A program made the translations under genes and the position numbers. The notes beneath the pieces were generated by a model, which was not told the origin of the DNA, did no database searches, and was given only the letters and a program-made list of their open reading frames with translations. 64,000 bases of DNA from Proteiniborus ethanoligenes. Lineage in GTDB: Bacteria; Bacillota; Clostridia; Tissierellales; Proteiniboraceae. The stretch lies in assembly GCF_900107485.1 (NCBI RefSeq), contig NZ_FNQE01000019.1, positions 1 through 64,000 on the forward strand, written 5' to 3'. Below, one piece after another: positions 34,442-43,488 of the stretch (position 1 is the first letter of the stretch; each line of letters opens with the position of its first letter).

Positions 34442-35176
34442 ATGAGAAGAACAAGGAATAATTCTGAAGAAAAAAAGGGTGCACCGGAATGGATGACTAC
34501 TTATGGAGATATGGTAACACTCCTACTTTGTTTTTTTGTTCTTTTGTTTTCTTTTTCTGAAATTGATGCTCAAAAATTCAAAATGATTATGAGTTCTTTT
34601 CAAGGATCACTTGGAGTATTAGAATCTGGGAAAACTATTAAACCTAATGACTTTGTTCTAGATTCTAAAACAGAAGGTTTAGGTTCTATTGAAGAATTGG
34701 AGAATATAGCAAAGGACTTGGGAGAGTATCTTAAAGGAAAGGGATTCAGTGAGCAGGTTAGTATTGAATATAATGAACGATATGTAAAGCTAAACTTTTT
34801 AGATGGAGTTCTATTTGATCCTGGAAAAGCAGTATTGAAAGATGAGGCAATTCAAGTTTTAGATGCTGTTGGAGTTAAACTTTTAGAGTATGAAAATAAT
34901 AGAATAAAGGTTGAAGGGCATACAGATACAGTACCTATGAAATCTTTTCAGTATCCTAACAATTGGTACCTTTCAGCAGCTAGAGCTATTACTGTAGCGG
35001 AATACTATATCAATGAAAAAGGATTTGATCCTAAACGATTGTCAGCAGAAGGATTTGGAGAATATTCTCCAATTGCTACAAACGATACAGCAGAGGGAAG
35101 GACGAAAAACAGAAGAATAGAAATAAAGATTCTAAATAGTATATATGATGAAAAAAACCCTTATGACGGAGACTAA
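34442..35176 (+). CDS. MotB/OmpA-family membrane protein
   Basis: The 244-residue protein has the MotB layout: short basic N terminus, PEWMTTYGDMVTLLLCFFVLLFS membrane segment split here as residues about 17-40 with the proton-path Asp in YGDM, a linker, and a C-terminal OmpA-like peptidoglycan-binding domain (VEGHTDTVP, NWYLSAARA, GFGEYSP, NRRIEI). In flagellar motors MotB pairs with MotA, but no motA or other flagellar gene is adjacent. It may work with a distant MotA-type protein or serve another cell-wall-linked ion-driven complex. GGGGCGATT acts as ribosome binding site. Confidence 0.85.
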   Translation: MRRTRNNSEEKKGAPEWMTTYGDMVTLLLCFFVLLFSFSEIDAQKFKMIMSSFQGSLGVLESGKTIKPNDFVLDSKTEGLGSIEELENIAKDLGEYLKGKGFSEQVSIEYNERYVKLNFLDGVLFDPGKAVLKDEAIQVLDAVGVKLLEYENNRIKVEGHTDTVPMKSFQYPNNWYLSAARAITVAEYYINEKGFDPKRLSAEGFGEYSPIATNDTAEGRTKNRRIEIKILNSIYDEKNPYDGD

Positions 35177-35204
35177 GAGTTTATCTAAATAGATAGCAGA
35201 AAAC

Positions 35205-35240
35205 TTATATATGCTTATTCTTATGAATAGGCATATATAA
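35205..35240 (+). terminator. Hairpin after the MotB-like gene
   Basis: A 16-base arm (35205-35220) pairs with 35225-35240 with one mismatch around TTAT. There is no T-tract, so termination may be partial. Confidence 0.5.
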
Positions 35241-35411
35241 TGATGGCAAAAATATAAAAACAAATTCATAAGCTTTCCGTAAAAAACAAGAATACCTATG
35301 GACTTAATTCTTGCCATTAAAACTGTATAAACCTATGTTTTTTTGTTTTAATATAGAGAAAAATTAATGCTATTATAAATGTAACTATAAATGAAATAGG
35401 AAGGTGTCAGT

Positions 35412-36602
35412 ATGAAGAATAAAGCAATAGTTTTAGGAACGAACTATTATATCGCACTTAGTACAATTCGTTGTTTGGGAATAAATGGTGTGCCTGTAGT
35501 AGCTATAGATTACTCTAATAAGGATACCTATGCTGCTAAGTCAAAATACCTTTCAGAAAGGTTAATATCACCACATTATAAAAATGATACAAAAGGATTT
35601 ATCCAATTTTTAATCGATTATGCAAAAAAACAAGATTGTCCTCCTGTGCTTATACCTTGTCATGACTTGCAGGTAGAGGTAATAGATGAGCATTTAGAAG
35701 AGCTTAAAAAGTATTTTCTTATACCTCAAACTGAGCCAGGTTTATATACAAAGCTTATGGACAAAGGTTCACTGCACAAAATAGCTAAGGAAATGGGAGT
35801 AGCAGTGCCAGAAACTGTTAGAGTAGATGAAGAAAACTTTCTAGAAAAAGTTGAAAATATACTTAAATATCCCTGTATAGTTAAGCCAGTAGATTCTCCA
35901 TCTTTTGTAGCTCAATTCAGAAGAAAGCTATTTAAGGTTCACAATAGGGAAGAGTTAGAGGATGCTCTAAGCAGAGCTAAAAGTGCAGGTTTAGAGGTTA
36001 TTGTTCAAAGAATTATTCCTGGTTTTGATGATCATATGTATACCTTTGATGCATACTTGAATCAGGAAGGCAAAGTAACACATTGGTCTACCTGTCAAAA
36101 ATATAGACAATTTCCTATAAACTTTGGTGCCTCTGTATATACTGGCCACAAGTACGTTCCAGAGCTTTATGAAATTGGAGCAAGGTTTTTTGAGGAACTA
36201 AAATATAAAGGCTTTGCAGAGATAGAATTTAAAAAAGATGCTGAAACAGGACAGTTTTATTTGATAGAGGTAAATGCTAGAATAACAAACTTTAATAACT
36301 TATTATATAAGCTTGGACTAAATATGCCCTATATTACTTATAGAGAATTGACTGGGTCACCATTAGAGCCAAAATCATTTAAAGAGGATATAAATTTAGT
36401 GTTCTGGTATGCTTATGAGGATTTATTAGCCATTAGAGATTATATTAAAACAGGACAACTTACCTTAGGAGAAGTACTGAAATCACTCCTTAAGCCTAAG
36501 GCATATGCAATATGGGATTGGAAGGATCCTATGCCAGCCCTTGCATTTAGCAAAATAATATTAGATAAAGTGTTTAGAAAAATTTTCAAAACTAAAGATT
36601 AA
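35412..36602 (+). CDS. ATP-grasp carboxylate-amine ligase, possibly D-aspartate ligase-like
   Basis: The 396-residue protein is an ATP-grasp ligase: N-terminal pre-ATP domain (KAIVLGTNYYIALSTIRCLG), CIVKPVDSPSF as the ATP-binding Lys block, VQRIIPGFDDHMYTFDAY and the metal-binding EIEFKKD...LIEVNARITN. It forms a three-gene unit with a Mur ligase (36637) and an AsnB-type amidotransferase (38165). Stand-alone ATP-grasp proteins of this form include D-aspartate ligases that add a side residue to peptidoglycan stem peptides; an Asp/Glu racemase gene lies 2 kb away. The function is inferred from context. AGGAAGGTG precedes the ATG. Confidence 0.8.
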   Translation: MKNKAIVLGTNYYIALSTIRCLGINGVPVVAIDYSNKDTYAAKSKYLSERLISPHYKNDTKGFIQFLIDYAKKQDCPPVLIPCHDLQVEVIDEHLEELKKYFLIPQTEPGLYTKLMDKGSLHKIAKEMGVAVPETVRVDEENFLEKVENILKYPCIVKPVDSPSFVAQFRRKLFKVHNREELEDALSRAKSAGLEVIVQRIIPGFDDHMYTFDAYLNQEGKVTHWSTCQKYRQFPINFGASVYTGHKYVPELYEIGARFFEELKYKGFAEIEFKKDAETGQFYLIEVNARITNFNNLLYKLGLNMPYITYRELTGSPLEPKSFKEDINLVFWYAYEDLLAIRDYIKTGQLTLGEVLKSLLKPKAYAIWDWKDPMPALAFSKIILDKVFRKIFKTKD

Positions 36603-36636
36603 ATTTATGTATCCCTCGAGGAGGAGTTGATATTAA

Positions 36637-38121
36637 ATGCTTTTAACCAGAGTAATTAAGGAGCTTGATTATATTAAAGTTGCAGGAGAATTAGATATAG
36701 AAATTAGCAGTATAGCCTATGACTCTAGAGAAGTAGTAGATAAAAGTGTTTTTGTAGCCATTTCGGGATTTTCAGTAGACGGGCATGATTTTATCCAAAA
36801 AGCTATTGAAAATGGAGCAAAAACAATAATTTTAGAAAAAGATGTAAGCATAGATGCGGATAATATTACCATCCTAAAGGTTGAGGATTCAAGAAAAGCA
36901 TTAGCTAAAATATCATCTAATTATTATGATAATCCTACCGAAAAAATCAATATGATAGGCATAACTGGAACAAATGGTAAAACATCAACATCATTTTTGA
37001 TTAAATCAATATTTGAGCATTCTAATAGATCTATTGGTCTAATCGGAACTATTGGAACTATCATAGATAACAAATTGACACAGAATAAAAACACTACTCC
37101 AGAATCTCTTAATTTACAGCAGCAGTTTTCAGAAATGGTAAGTGTTAACACTGAAAATTGTATTATGGAAGTTTCATCACATGCCCTAAGCCTTAATAGA
37201 GTAGCATCATGTAATTTTAACACAAGCATATTTACTAACCTCTCGCCAGACCATTTAGAGCTACACAATAGCATGGAAGAATATTTTCATGCTAAGGCTA
37301 AGCTATTTAAAATGACAAATAACTATAATATAGTAAATACTGATGATGAATATGGTAAGCGTTTAGTAGAAGAGCTAAAGGAATTAAAGGCTAAAACAGT
37401 AACCTATGGAATTGGAGAGGGAGCAGATATTTATGCAACAGATATCCGCTATTATGCAGAATCTACAAGATATACTGCAAATACACCAAAGGGAAGCATA
37501 AAGATTAAAATAAACTTTCCAGGAGAAATTTATGTATATAACAGCTTAGCAGCAGTAGCCTGCGCTTACTGCAATGATATAGAGCTTAAGGATATTCAAA
37601 AAGGAATTGAACTAGTAAAGGATATAAAAGGAAGATTTGAAATAGTCTATAAGGATAAAGATTTTAAAGTAATTGTTGATTTTGCCCATACAGAGGATGG
37701 CTTAGAGAAAGCTCTAAGGGCTATTAAGCCTTTTACAAAAGGTAGACTTATTTTAGTCTTTGGTGTTTACGCAGCACCTGGAGAAAAAGGAAGTGCTAAG
37801 CGTAGAGGAATGGGTATGGTAGCAGCTAAGTATTCTGATATTGCTATTGTAACATCAGATAATCCTAAGGATCAGGACCCTAATCTTATTATAAAAGAAA
37901 TAGTAGAAGCAATGAAAGAGCATAGCGAAAATTATATAGCTATTGTTGATAGGGAAGAAGCTATAAAACATGCTATCCAAATAAGCAATAAAGACGATAT
38001 TATATTTATTGCTGGGAAAGGACATGAAACCTCACAAAAAATAGGGAAAGTAGAAGTACCTTTCAATGAAACTGAAATTGTTACACAAATCATAAAGAAT
38101 AGTATTAAAAAAATCAGTTAA
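36637..38121 (+). CDS. MurE-like Mur ligase with altered motifs
   Basis: The 494-residue protein has the full three-domain Mur ligase layout: ATP loop GTNGKT (111-116), TTPESLNLQ substrate block, MEVSSHAL, DHLELH and the Lys in HAKAKLF (about 220). The amino-acid selection motif, DNPR in DAP-adding MurE, reads DNPK (408-411), and the usual GCGGDRD segment reads GVYAAPGEKGSAKR (376-389). It is thus a divergent MurE, probably a second copy beside a housekeeping one elsewhere. It sits between an ATP-grasp ligase and an AsnB homologue and likely acts on peptidoglycan precursors or a related peptide. CGAGGAGGAG precedes the ATG. Confidence 0.83.
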   Translation: MLLTRVIKELDYIKVAGELDIEISSIAYDSREVVDKSVFVAISGFSVDGHDFIQKAIENGAKTIILEKDVSIDADNITILKVEDSRKALAKISSNYYDNPTEKINMIGITGTNGKTSTSFLIKSIFEHSNRSIGLIGTIGTIIDNKLTQNKNTTPESLNLQQQFSEMVSVNTENCIMEVSSHALSLNRVASCNFNTSIFTNLSPDHLELHNSMEEYFHAKAKLFKMTNNYNIVNTDDEYGKRLVEELKELKAKTVTYGIGEGADIYATDIRYYAESTRYTANTPKGSIKIKINFPGEIYVYNSLAAVACAYCNDIELKDIQKGIELVKDIKGRFEIVYKDKDFKVIVDFAHTEDGLEKALRAIKPFTKGRLILVFGVYAAPGEKGSAKRRGMGMVAAKYSDIAIVTSDNPKDQDPNLIIKEIVEAMKEHSENYIAIVDREEAIKHAIQISNKDDIIFIAGKGHETSQKIGKVEVPFNETEIVTQIIKNSIKKIS

Positions 38122-38164
38122 TTTAATATGCAGGATGCTTATATATGAAAGAAAGGTGATAAAA

Positions 38165-40012
38165 ATGTGTGGTTTTGTCGGTTTTGCAAATGCTAAATTA
38201 GATATAGACAAAGAAAAAGTAATTAAGGATATGGCTGATACTATAATCCACAGAGGACCTGACAGTGAAGGATATTTTACGGATAATAATGTTACCTTTG
38301 GATTTAGACGTCTTCAGATAATTGACTTATCTGAAGAAGCAAGTCAACCAATGTATAACGAGGATAAAACTTGTGTAATGGTTTTTAATGGAGAGATTTA
38401 TAATTATCAGGAGCTAAGGCGTGAACTCCAAGAAAAAGGGCATATTTTTAAAAGCAATACAGACAGTGAGGTTATTATACATGCTTATGAAGAGTACGGT
38501 ATAGAACTGTTAGGTAAAATAAGAGGCATGTTTGCATTTTCTATATGGGATATGAAAAAAGAAACCATGTTTCTTGCAAGAGATTTTTTTGGTATAAAGC
38601 CATTATATTACACAAACAATACTTTAGACAATTCATTTATTTTCGGCTCCGAGATAAAATCATTTTTAAAACAACCTGCATTTATAAAAGAATTAAATGA
38701 AGATGCACTACGTCCTTATCTTACTTTTCAATATTCTGTACTTGATGAGACATTTTTTAAGGGTGTGTACAAGCTTAAACCAGCACATTATATGATTTAT
38801 AAAGAAGGTAAAACAGAAATAAAGCCTTACTGGGATCCAATGTATAAGGAAAAGGAAAATAGCCTAGAGTTTTATGTTCAGAGGATAAAAGACACCGTAA
38901 AAGAGTCTGTAAAATATCATAGAATTAGTGATGTAGAGGTAGGTTCTTTCCTATCTGGGGGTGTTGATTCAAGCTACATAACCTCCTTACTGATGCCTAG
39001 CAAGACCTTTTCAGTAGGCTTCAAGGATTATGAAGATATATTTAATGAAACAAATTTAGCTAAGGATTTGTCAGATATTTTAAATATAGAGAATCATAGA
39101 AGGTTTATATCAGCTGAGGAATCCTTTGAGGCATTAGAAGCTATACAATATCATATGGATGAGCCTCAATCTAATCCATCAGTTGTGCCACTATATTTTT
39201 TATCTAAGCTAGCAAGTGAGCATGTAACTGTTGTATTGTCAGGTGAGGGTGCAGATGAAATATTTGGAGGCTATTCCTGGTACGAGACTACACCTACTAT
39301 GAAGAAGTATAAAAAAATACCCTATATTATCAGACGGCCAGTCTCATTAATGAGCAAGGCTTTACCTCAAAACAGAATAACTAGCTTCTTAACTAAAGGC
39401 GGACAAAAAGTAGAAGAATGGTTTATTGGTCAGGCTAAGGTTTTTGATGAAGAACACGCATTGAGAGTACTAAAGGCCAAATACAAAAATGGACCATCTG
39501 TCCATAGTATTACAAAAGAAGTCTATGATAAAGTTAAGGACCAAGATGATGTTACTAAAATGCAGTATATTGATATGAATTTATGGATGCCAGGAGATAT
39601 TCTTCTGAAGGCTGATAAAATGAGCTTAGCTCATTCAATTGAGCTTAGGGTTCCATTTTTAGATAAGGAGGTTATGTCTTTAGCATCCCAAATTCCTACA
39701 AGATATCGAGTTAATGAGAAAAACAGCAAGTATGCATTAAGAATTGCTGCAAAGGAAACATTACCAGAGGAGTGGGCAAACAGGACTAAGGTAGGATTTC
39801 CAGTGCCTATAAGACATTGGCTTCGTGAAGAAAAATATTATAACATTGTAAAAAACATGTTTAAGTCAGATGTAGCAGAAGAATTTTTCGATACAGAGGA
39901 GCTTACTAGAATTATTGACGAACATTATACAGGAAAAAGAAATTATGCTAGACAGATTTGGACAGTATATGTTTTTCTTGTATGGTATAAGAAGTATTTT
40001 ATAGAATTATAA
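38165..40012 (+). CDS. asnB: Asparagine synthetase B-type glutamine amidotransferase
   Basis: The 615-residue protein starts MCGFVGF, whose Cys2 is the glutaminase nucleophile, followed by IHRGPDSEG, FNGEIYNYQELR and the C-terminal synthetase domain with pyrophosphate loop FLSGGVDSS and LSGEGADEIFGGY. The start is ATG 38165 behind AAAGGTGAT, since Cys must be residue 2; the longer frame from 38135 adds 10 residues. AsnB proteins make asparagine, and some family members instead amidate peptidoglycan residues (meso-DAP in Bacillus subtilis, D-Asp in lactococci). Its place after ATP-grasp and MurE-like genes supports the cell-wall option; this is inference. Confidence 0.9.
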   Translation: MCGFVGFANAKLDIDKEKVIKDMADTIIHRGPDSEGYFTDNNVTFGFRRLQIIDLSEEASQPMYNEDKTCVMVFNGEIYNYQELRRELQEKGHIFKSNTDSEVIIHAYEEYGIELLGKIRGMFAFSIWDMKKETMFLARDFFGIKPLYYTNNTLDNSFIFGSEIKSFLKQPAFIKELNEDALRPYLTFQYSVLDETFFKGVYKLKPAHYMIYKEGKTEIKPYWDPMYKEKENSLEFYVQRIKDTVKESVKYHRISDVEVGSFLSGGVDSSYITSLLMPSKTFSVGFKDYEDIFNETNLAKDLSDILNIENHRRFISAEESFEALEAIQYHMDEPQSNPSVVPLYFLSKLASEHVTVVLSGEGADEIFGGYSWYETTPTMKKYKKIPYIIRRPVSLMSKALPQNRITSFLTKGGQKVEEWFIGQAKVFDEEHALRVLKAKYKNGPSVHSITKEVYDKVKDQDDVTKMQYIDMNLWMPGDILLKADKMSLAHSIELRVPFLDKEVMSLASQIPTRYRVNEKNSKYALRIAAKETLPEEWANRTKVGFPVPIRHWLREEKYYNIVKNMFKSDVAEEFFDTEELTRIIDEHYTGKRNYARQIWTVYVFLVWYKKYFIEL

Positions 40013-40129
40013 TAAAATAATTAAGCTGTGTAAGAATTCATATTTTATTATTCCAGAGCCATATAATAAACATATCTAAAGCTATTTTTTCTAAAGTGCT
40101 AGTCTAAACAATTGTAAGGAGGGTGTAAT

Positions 40130-40450
40130 ATGATAATAACCACAACACCAAGTGTAGAAGGCAGAAGAATCAAAGAATATAAGGGTATAGTTTTTGGAGA
40201 AGTAATTTCAGGAGTGGATTTTATAAAGGATTTTGCTGCTGGACTTACAAACTTTTTTGGAGGACGTTCTCAGTCCTATGAAGGAGAGCTTATAAAGGCT
40301 AGGGAAGATGCTCTAAGAGAATTAGAAATGAGAGCCGCTTCAATGGGATGCAATGCTGTAGTCGGAGTAGATATTGACTATGAGGTACTAGGCCAAGGTG
40401 GAAACATGCTTATGGTTACTGCTTCAGGAACAGCAGTAGTTATTGAGTAG
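40130..40450 (+). CDS. YbjQ/UPF0145 family protein
   Basis: The 106-residue protein matches the YbjQ (UPF0145, heavy-metal-binding-domain) family: N-terminal [49 protein letters not shown] and a C-terminal [10 protein letters not shown]. Members form oligomeric rings; the biological role is not settled, and metal binding is a family label without proof. AAGGAGGGTG precedes the ATG. It is monocistronic, ending at a strong two-way terminator. Confidence 0.88.
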   Translation: MIITTTPSVEGRRIKEYKGIVFGEVISGVDFIKDFAAGLTNFFGGRSQSYEGELIKAREDALRELEMRAASMGCNAVVGVDIDYEVLGQGGNMLMVTASGTAVVIE

Positions 40451-40460
40451 ATACTCATAA

Positions 40461-40499
40461 TAAAACAGCCAGTAATATTCAAAATTACTGGCTGTTTTA
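40461..40499. terminator. Two-way terminator
   Basis: A perfect 16-bp stem TAAAACAGCCAGTAAT/ATTACTGGCTGTTTTA with a 7-base loop lies between the convergent YbjQ and CotF-like genes; A- and T-rich ends serve both directions. Confidence 0.92.
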
Positions 40500-40515
40500 A
40501 ATCCTTTTCAATATT

Positions 40516-40983
40516 TTACTGAGGATTGTACATTCCTTTGCTTTGCATGTAATTAAAAATACTCTCCCCATGCTGCTGTTCTTCCTTCTGGATATGATTT
40601 AATGCTTGACGAATATTTGAGTCTCTAAACTCGAATATTGCTGTGTCGTAGGTTCCAGAAACATATTTTTCTGTGGACAGAAGATCTGTACAAAGATCCG
40701 AATCATTTTGGTTAACCATCCCACTTTTTGCGGATGATTGAGTTTGCATATATGTAGCACTTTGGTTGCTTTGCTGCTGATTAGTACTAGGAACCTGACT
40801 GCTAAGGATTTGATTAATAGTATTTAGGTGCTGCTCTTCCTGCTTAGCATGAGATTCAAACAGCTGCTTTAGCTGAGGATCCTGAGCCTGAGCTGCATAA
40901 TTGTTATATTTTTTAATACATAATTCTTCGTGACTTTTTTGATCCTCTAATAGATACTTTTCTTTTTGAGTTAAACTCATCAT
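40516..40983 (-). CDS. CotF-family spore coat protein (ferritin-like)
   Basis: The 155-residue protein has two ferritin-like helical halves (LLEDQKSHEELCIKKYNNYA..., DLLSTEKYVSGTYDTAIFEF...) joined by a Gln/Ser-rich linker, the pattern of the Coat F domain family found in spore coats of Firmicutes. The C-terminal NHIQKEEQQHGE block is typical. AGGAGGTGG precedes the ATG pair at the start. A spore-forming lifestyle is implied. The next minus-strand gene upstream, uvsE, is also a gene often tied to spore UV resistance. Confidence 0.85.
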   Translation of the reverse strand: MMSLTQKEKYLLEDQKSHEELCIKKYNNYAAQAQDPQLKQLFESHAKQEEQHLNTINQILSSQVPSTNQQQSNQSATYMQTQSSAKSGMVNQNDSDLCTDLLSTEKYVSGTYDTAIFEFRDSNIRQALNHIQKEEQQHGESIFNYMQSKGMYNPQ

Positions 40984-41064
40984 AAATCCACCTCCTAGCT
41001 TTAGGATTTACAATAAGCATATAAATATTCTATAAAAAGATTTTTTAATTATTATTTTATTTAT

Positions 41065-42342
41065 TTAGATTTCAGTACTATGGAACACATGATAGAAATA
41101 GTAGCTATTGATTATATAAGAAATATTATATTTTATACCTAGCTTATATAAAAATTTTCTAAGGGTGCTTATTTTACTCTGATCTTGCTCATATACAGAG
41201 ATTAGACTATTTAGTTTTTCTTTTTCTTGCTGAGTAGAGATTTGCTTAAAGTAACCCCATATATGATAAATGCTATTTAATTCTTCTTTTGTATTAGGAA
41301 GAATATTTAGTCCTTTTTCGATTAGATTGTAAAATGCAATAGCAGATATATTTTCTTTATCCTTTAAAAGCTCTCTAATCTGGAGATATGTATTTTGAGA
41401 GCGACTAAGTATAAGGTATTTATACCTAGACCATTCTCTTTCTAAGAAAGCTACTGGAACGCTATGACTTATGGAATAAGAACACTTTAAAGCAGAAATA
41501 TTTTTATCTTTAACCTCAAGCATAATATCTGGACTTACTTCTTTGATTGAATTGTAATAGTCTAGGAATTGAGGCAAAGATATGGTAGTTGAATGAGAGC
41601 CTTGTCTTCCCTCTAAACTTTGTTGCGAATAATGAATTTTTTGTCTCCCATCCTTTTCTATCCAAGTCCTCCTGCATATTTTAATCCATTCAAGATCGTC
41701 AAGCTCTTTTTCAGGCTTATTGATACTGTGATGCAAATTGTCAAAAACTACTGGAATATCTAAGGCAGTACCTATATCCAGAACTTCTTCAATATTAAAG
41801 CATTTTTCATCATTTTCAATAACAAGCCTTTCTTTAATATTTGGGCTTAGAGAACAATAATTTTGAATAAATCTTTTTATAGACTCATTCTTACTGTCGT
41901 AAACTCCACCTATGTGAAGAATTATTTTATTAGCACTATCCATGCCTAAAGCATCTAGAAAAAGAGTATGGTATTCTAAATCCTTTATAGCATTTGTTAC
42001 TACTTGGCTCTTTGGAGAGTTTAAAATAGTATATTGGCCTGGGTGCATGGATACTCTTATATTAGAATTTTTTATTTTTGAACCTATATAATTAAGAAAA
42101 TCTTTGTATTCATTCCACCATTCTAATCTGTTTATAGGATGGGAGCCAAAGGGAATAATATCAGAGCTAATTCTAAATAGCTTAATACCGTTTTCAATGT
42201 TATAATCTATCATTTTGTCTAAAGTATTTAAATTCATCTCAATTATTTTTCTTAAATTTTCTGGGGTAGCATTCTTCAATGTACAGCCTTTGATCCTGTA
42301 AATATCAGAGCCGATTATTTGACATGCATAGCCTATAGACAT
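41065..42342 (-). CDS. uvsE: UV DNA damage endonuclease
   Basis: UvsE (UVDE) nicks DNA 5' of UV photoproducts in an excision route separate from UvrABC. The 425-residue protein has a TIM-barrel core with the family blocks GYACQIIG, FRISSDIIPFGSH, SMHPGQYTILNSP, ILHIGGVYDSK, LVIENDEK, VVFDNLHH and MLEVKDK, which supply the metal ligands His, Glu and Asp. The C-terminal roughly 110 residues extend beyond the core. It is common in spore formers. A weak GGGTG ribosome binding site precedes the ATG. It lies 82 bases upstream of the coat protein gene, so the two may be co-transcribed. Confidence 0.93.
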   Translation of the reverse strand: MSIGYACQIIGSDIYRIKGCTLKNATPENLRKIIEMNLNTLDKMIDYNIENGIKLFRISSDIIPFGSHPINRLEWWNEYKDFLNYIGSKIKNSNIRVSMHPGQYTILNSPKSQVVTNAIKDLEYHTLFLDALGMDSANKIILHIGGVYDSKNESIKRFIQNYCSLSPNIKERLVIENDEKCFNIEEVLDIGTALDIPVVFDNLHHSINKPEKELDDLEWIKICRRTWIEKDGRQKIHYSQQSLEGRQGSHSTTISLPQFLDYYNSIKEVSPDIMLEVKDKNISALKCSYSISHSVPVAFLEREWSRYKYLILSRSQNTYLQIRELLKDKENISAIAFYNLIEKGLNILPNTKEELNSIYHIWGYFKQISTQQEKEKLNSLISVYEQDQSKISTLRKFLYKLGIKYNISYIINSYYFYHVFHSTEI

Positions 42343-42479
42343 ATATAATTACACCCTTCCATATTTAATGATGATATAAGAGATTGTACACTAATCAAAA
42401 TAGACTAATCAACTATTTTGAAGAAAAACTTTATATGAAATGATAGAGAGGAAATATAAAGGAGTATTTAGTATAAGAA

Positions 42480-43259
42480 CTAAATATTTTCAAAAGAACC
42501 ATCTTCTATTAGTACATTATATAGAAAGCTATTAAATATTTTTTTAGCTTCTTCTAAATTACTTGCTTCTGTGAAGATCAAACCGGATAAGAAAACAGTG
42601 AAAAAATTAGCAATAGAAACAGGATTCAGACTATTTTTAAAAACACCTTTTTGTTTTCCAATTTTAATTAATGATGTAAAAAAGCTTATTCTCATATCTA
42701 TGATTTGACTAAACCATTTCTGCATTTTTGTATTATTTATATAGTTATACTTGCTAATCATTATCAGGGCATTAATATGTTTGTTTTGAGGATTACATAA
42801 ATAGTCTACATATTCCTCAATTGCCTTTATGGGATTCTTAGCAGTCTGTATAATCGAACTCATGAGTTTTTTTTGTTTGTTGATTTCATACCTTATACAG
42901 CTTTCCCATAGTTCTCTTTTACTAGAAAAATAGTTGTATATAGTAGTCCTATTTATGCCTACTAAATTTGCGATATTATCCATATTGATTTCTTTAAGAC
43001 CATATATAGAAATTGCTTCTATTGCTTTAATTATAATTAAATCCCTTGTTCCTGAAACAAATAAACCATCTGTAGCAGAGAAACTGTTTAGATGGTTTAT
43101 TAAATCTTCCTTAGACAAAAAATAGTTATAGAATGTAGATTTACTAATATTACATCTTTGAACAATATTACTTATAGTTAGTGCATCTTCACCATCAGCC
43201 TTTAATATTTCTTTTGCACAAGAAAGTATTTTCTGACGATATATATATTCTTTATCCAT
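42480..43259 (-). CDS. Transcriptional regulator with two tandem TetR-type DNA-binding domains
   Basis: The roughly 259-residue protein has two TetR helix-turn-helix units in a row: about 8-56 (ILSCAKEILKADG...ISKSTFYNYFLSKEDL) and about 73-120 (IIIKAIEAISIYG...INRTTIYNYFSSKREL). They are followed by a helical ligand/dimer domain. Most TetR proteins have only one such unit. The start is ATG 43259, correctly spaced from GGAGTGA; an in-frame TTG lies 6 bases earlier. It is monocistronic. The 12-bp palindrome TATAGTACTATA in the upstream gap (43499-43510) is a possible operator. The regulated genes are not known. Confidence 0.85.
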   Translation of the reverse strand: MDKEYIYRQKILSCAKEILKADGEDALTISNIVQRCNISKSTFYNYFLSKEDLINHLNSFSATDGLFVSGTRDLIIIKAIEAISIYGLKEINMDNIANLVGINRTTIYNYFSSKRELWESCIRYEINKQKKLMSSIIQTAKNPIKAIEEYVDYLCNPQNKHINALIMISKYNYINNTKMQKWFSQIIDMRISFFTSLIKIGKQKGVFKNSLNPVSIANFFTVFLSGLIFTEASNLEEAKKIFNSFLYNVLIEDGSFENI

Positions 43260-43453
43260 TAACAATCACTCCATTATTTAGTATGTATTTTCATTACCCA
43301 TTTTGAAAAGACAGCTTACAAGTGTTATACTAGTACGGCTGATATTTTTAAAATATGCTCTAGGTTATGAAATGTTATTATCCAATGAGGTGAAGCTAAA
43401 AAATAGTTAAGATTAATTTAACAAATATAGTGCCTTTATCATAGCATAAAATG

Positions 43454-43482
43454 TTGACAAAAATGGAAATTGGTACTATAAT
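43454..43482 (+). promoter_or_regulatory. Perfect consensus sigma-A promoter of a candidate small RNA
   Basis: TTGACA (43454-43459), exactly 17 bases, TATAAT (43477-43482): an exact sigma-A consensus promoter. Transcript start is expected near 43489, just before the 12-bp palindrome TATAGTACTATA (43499-43510). Confidence 0.88.
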
Positions 43483-43488
43483 AGGACG

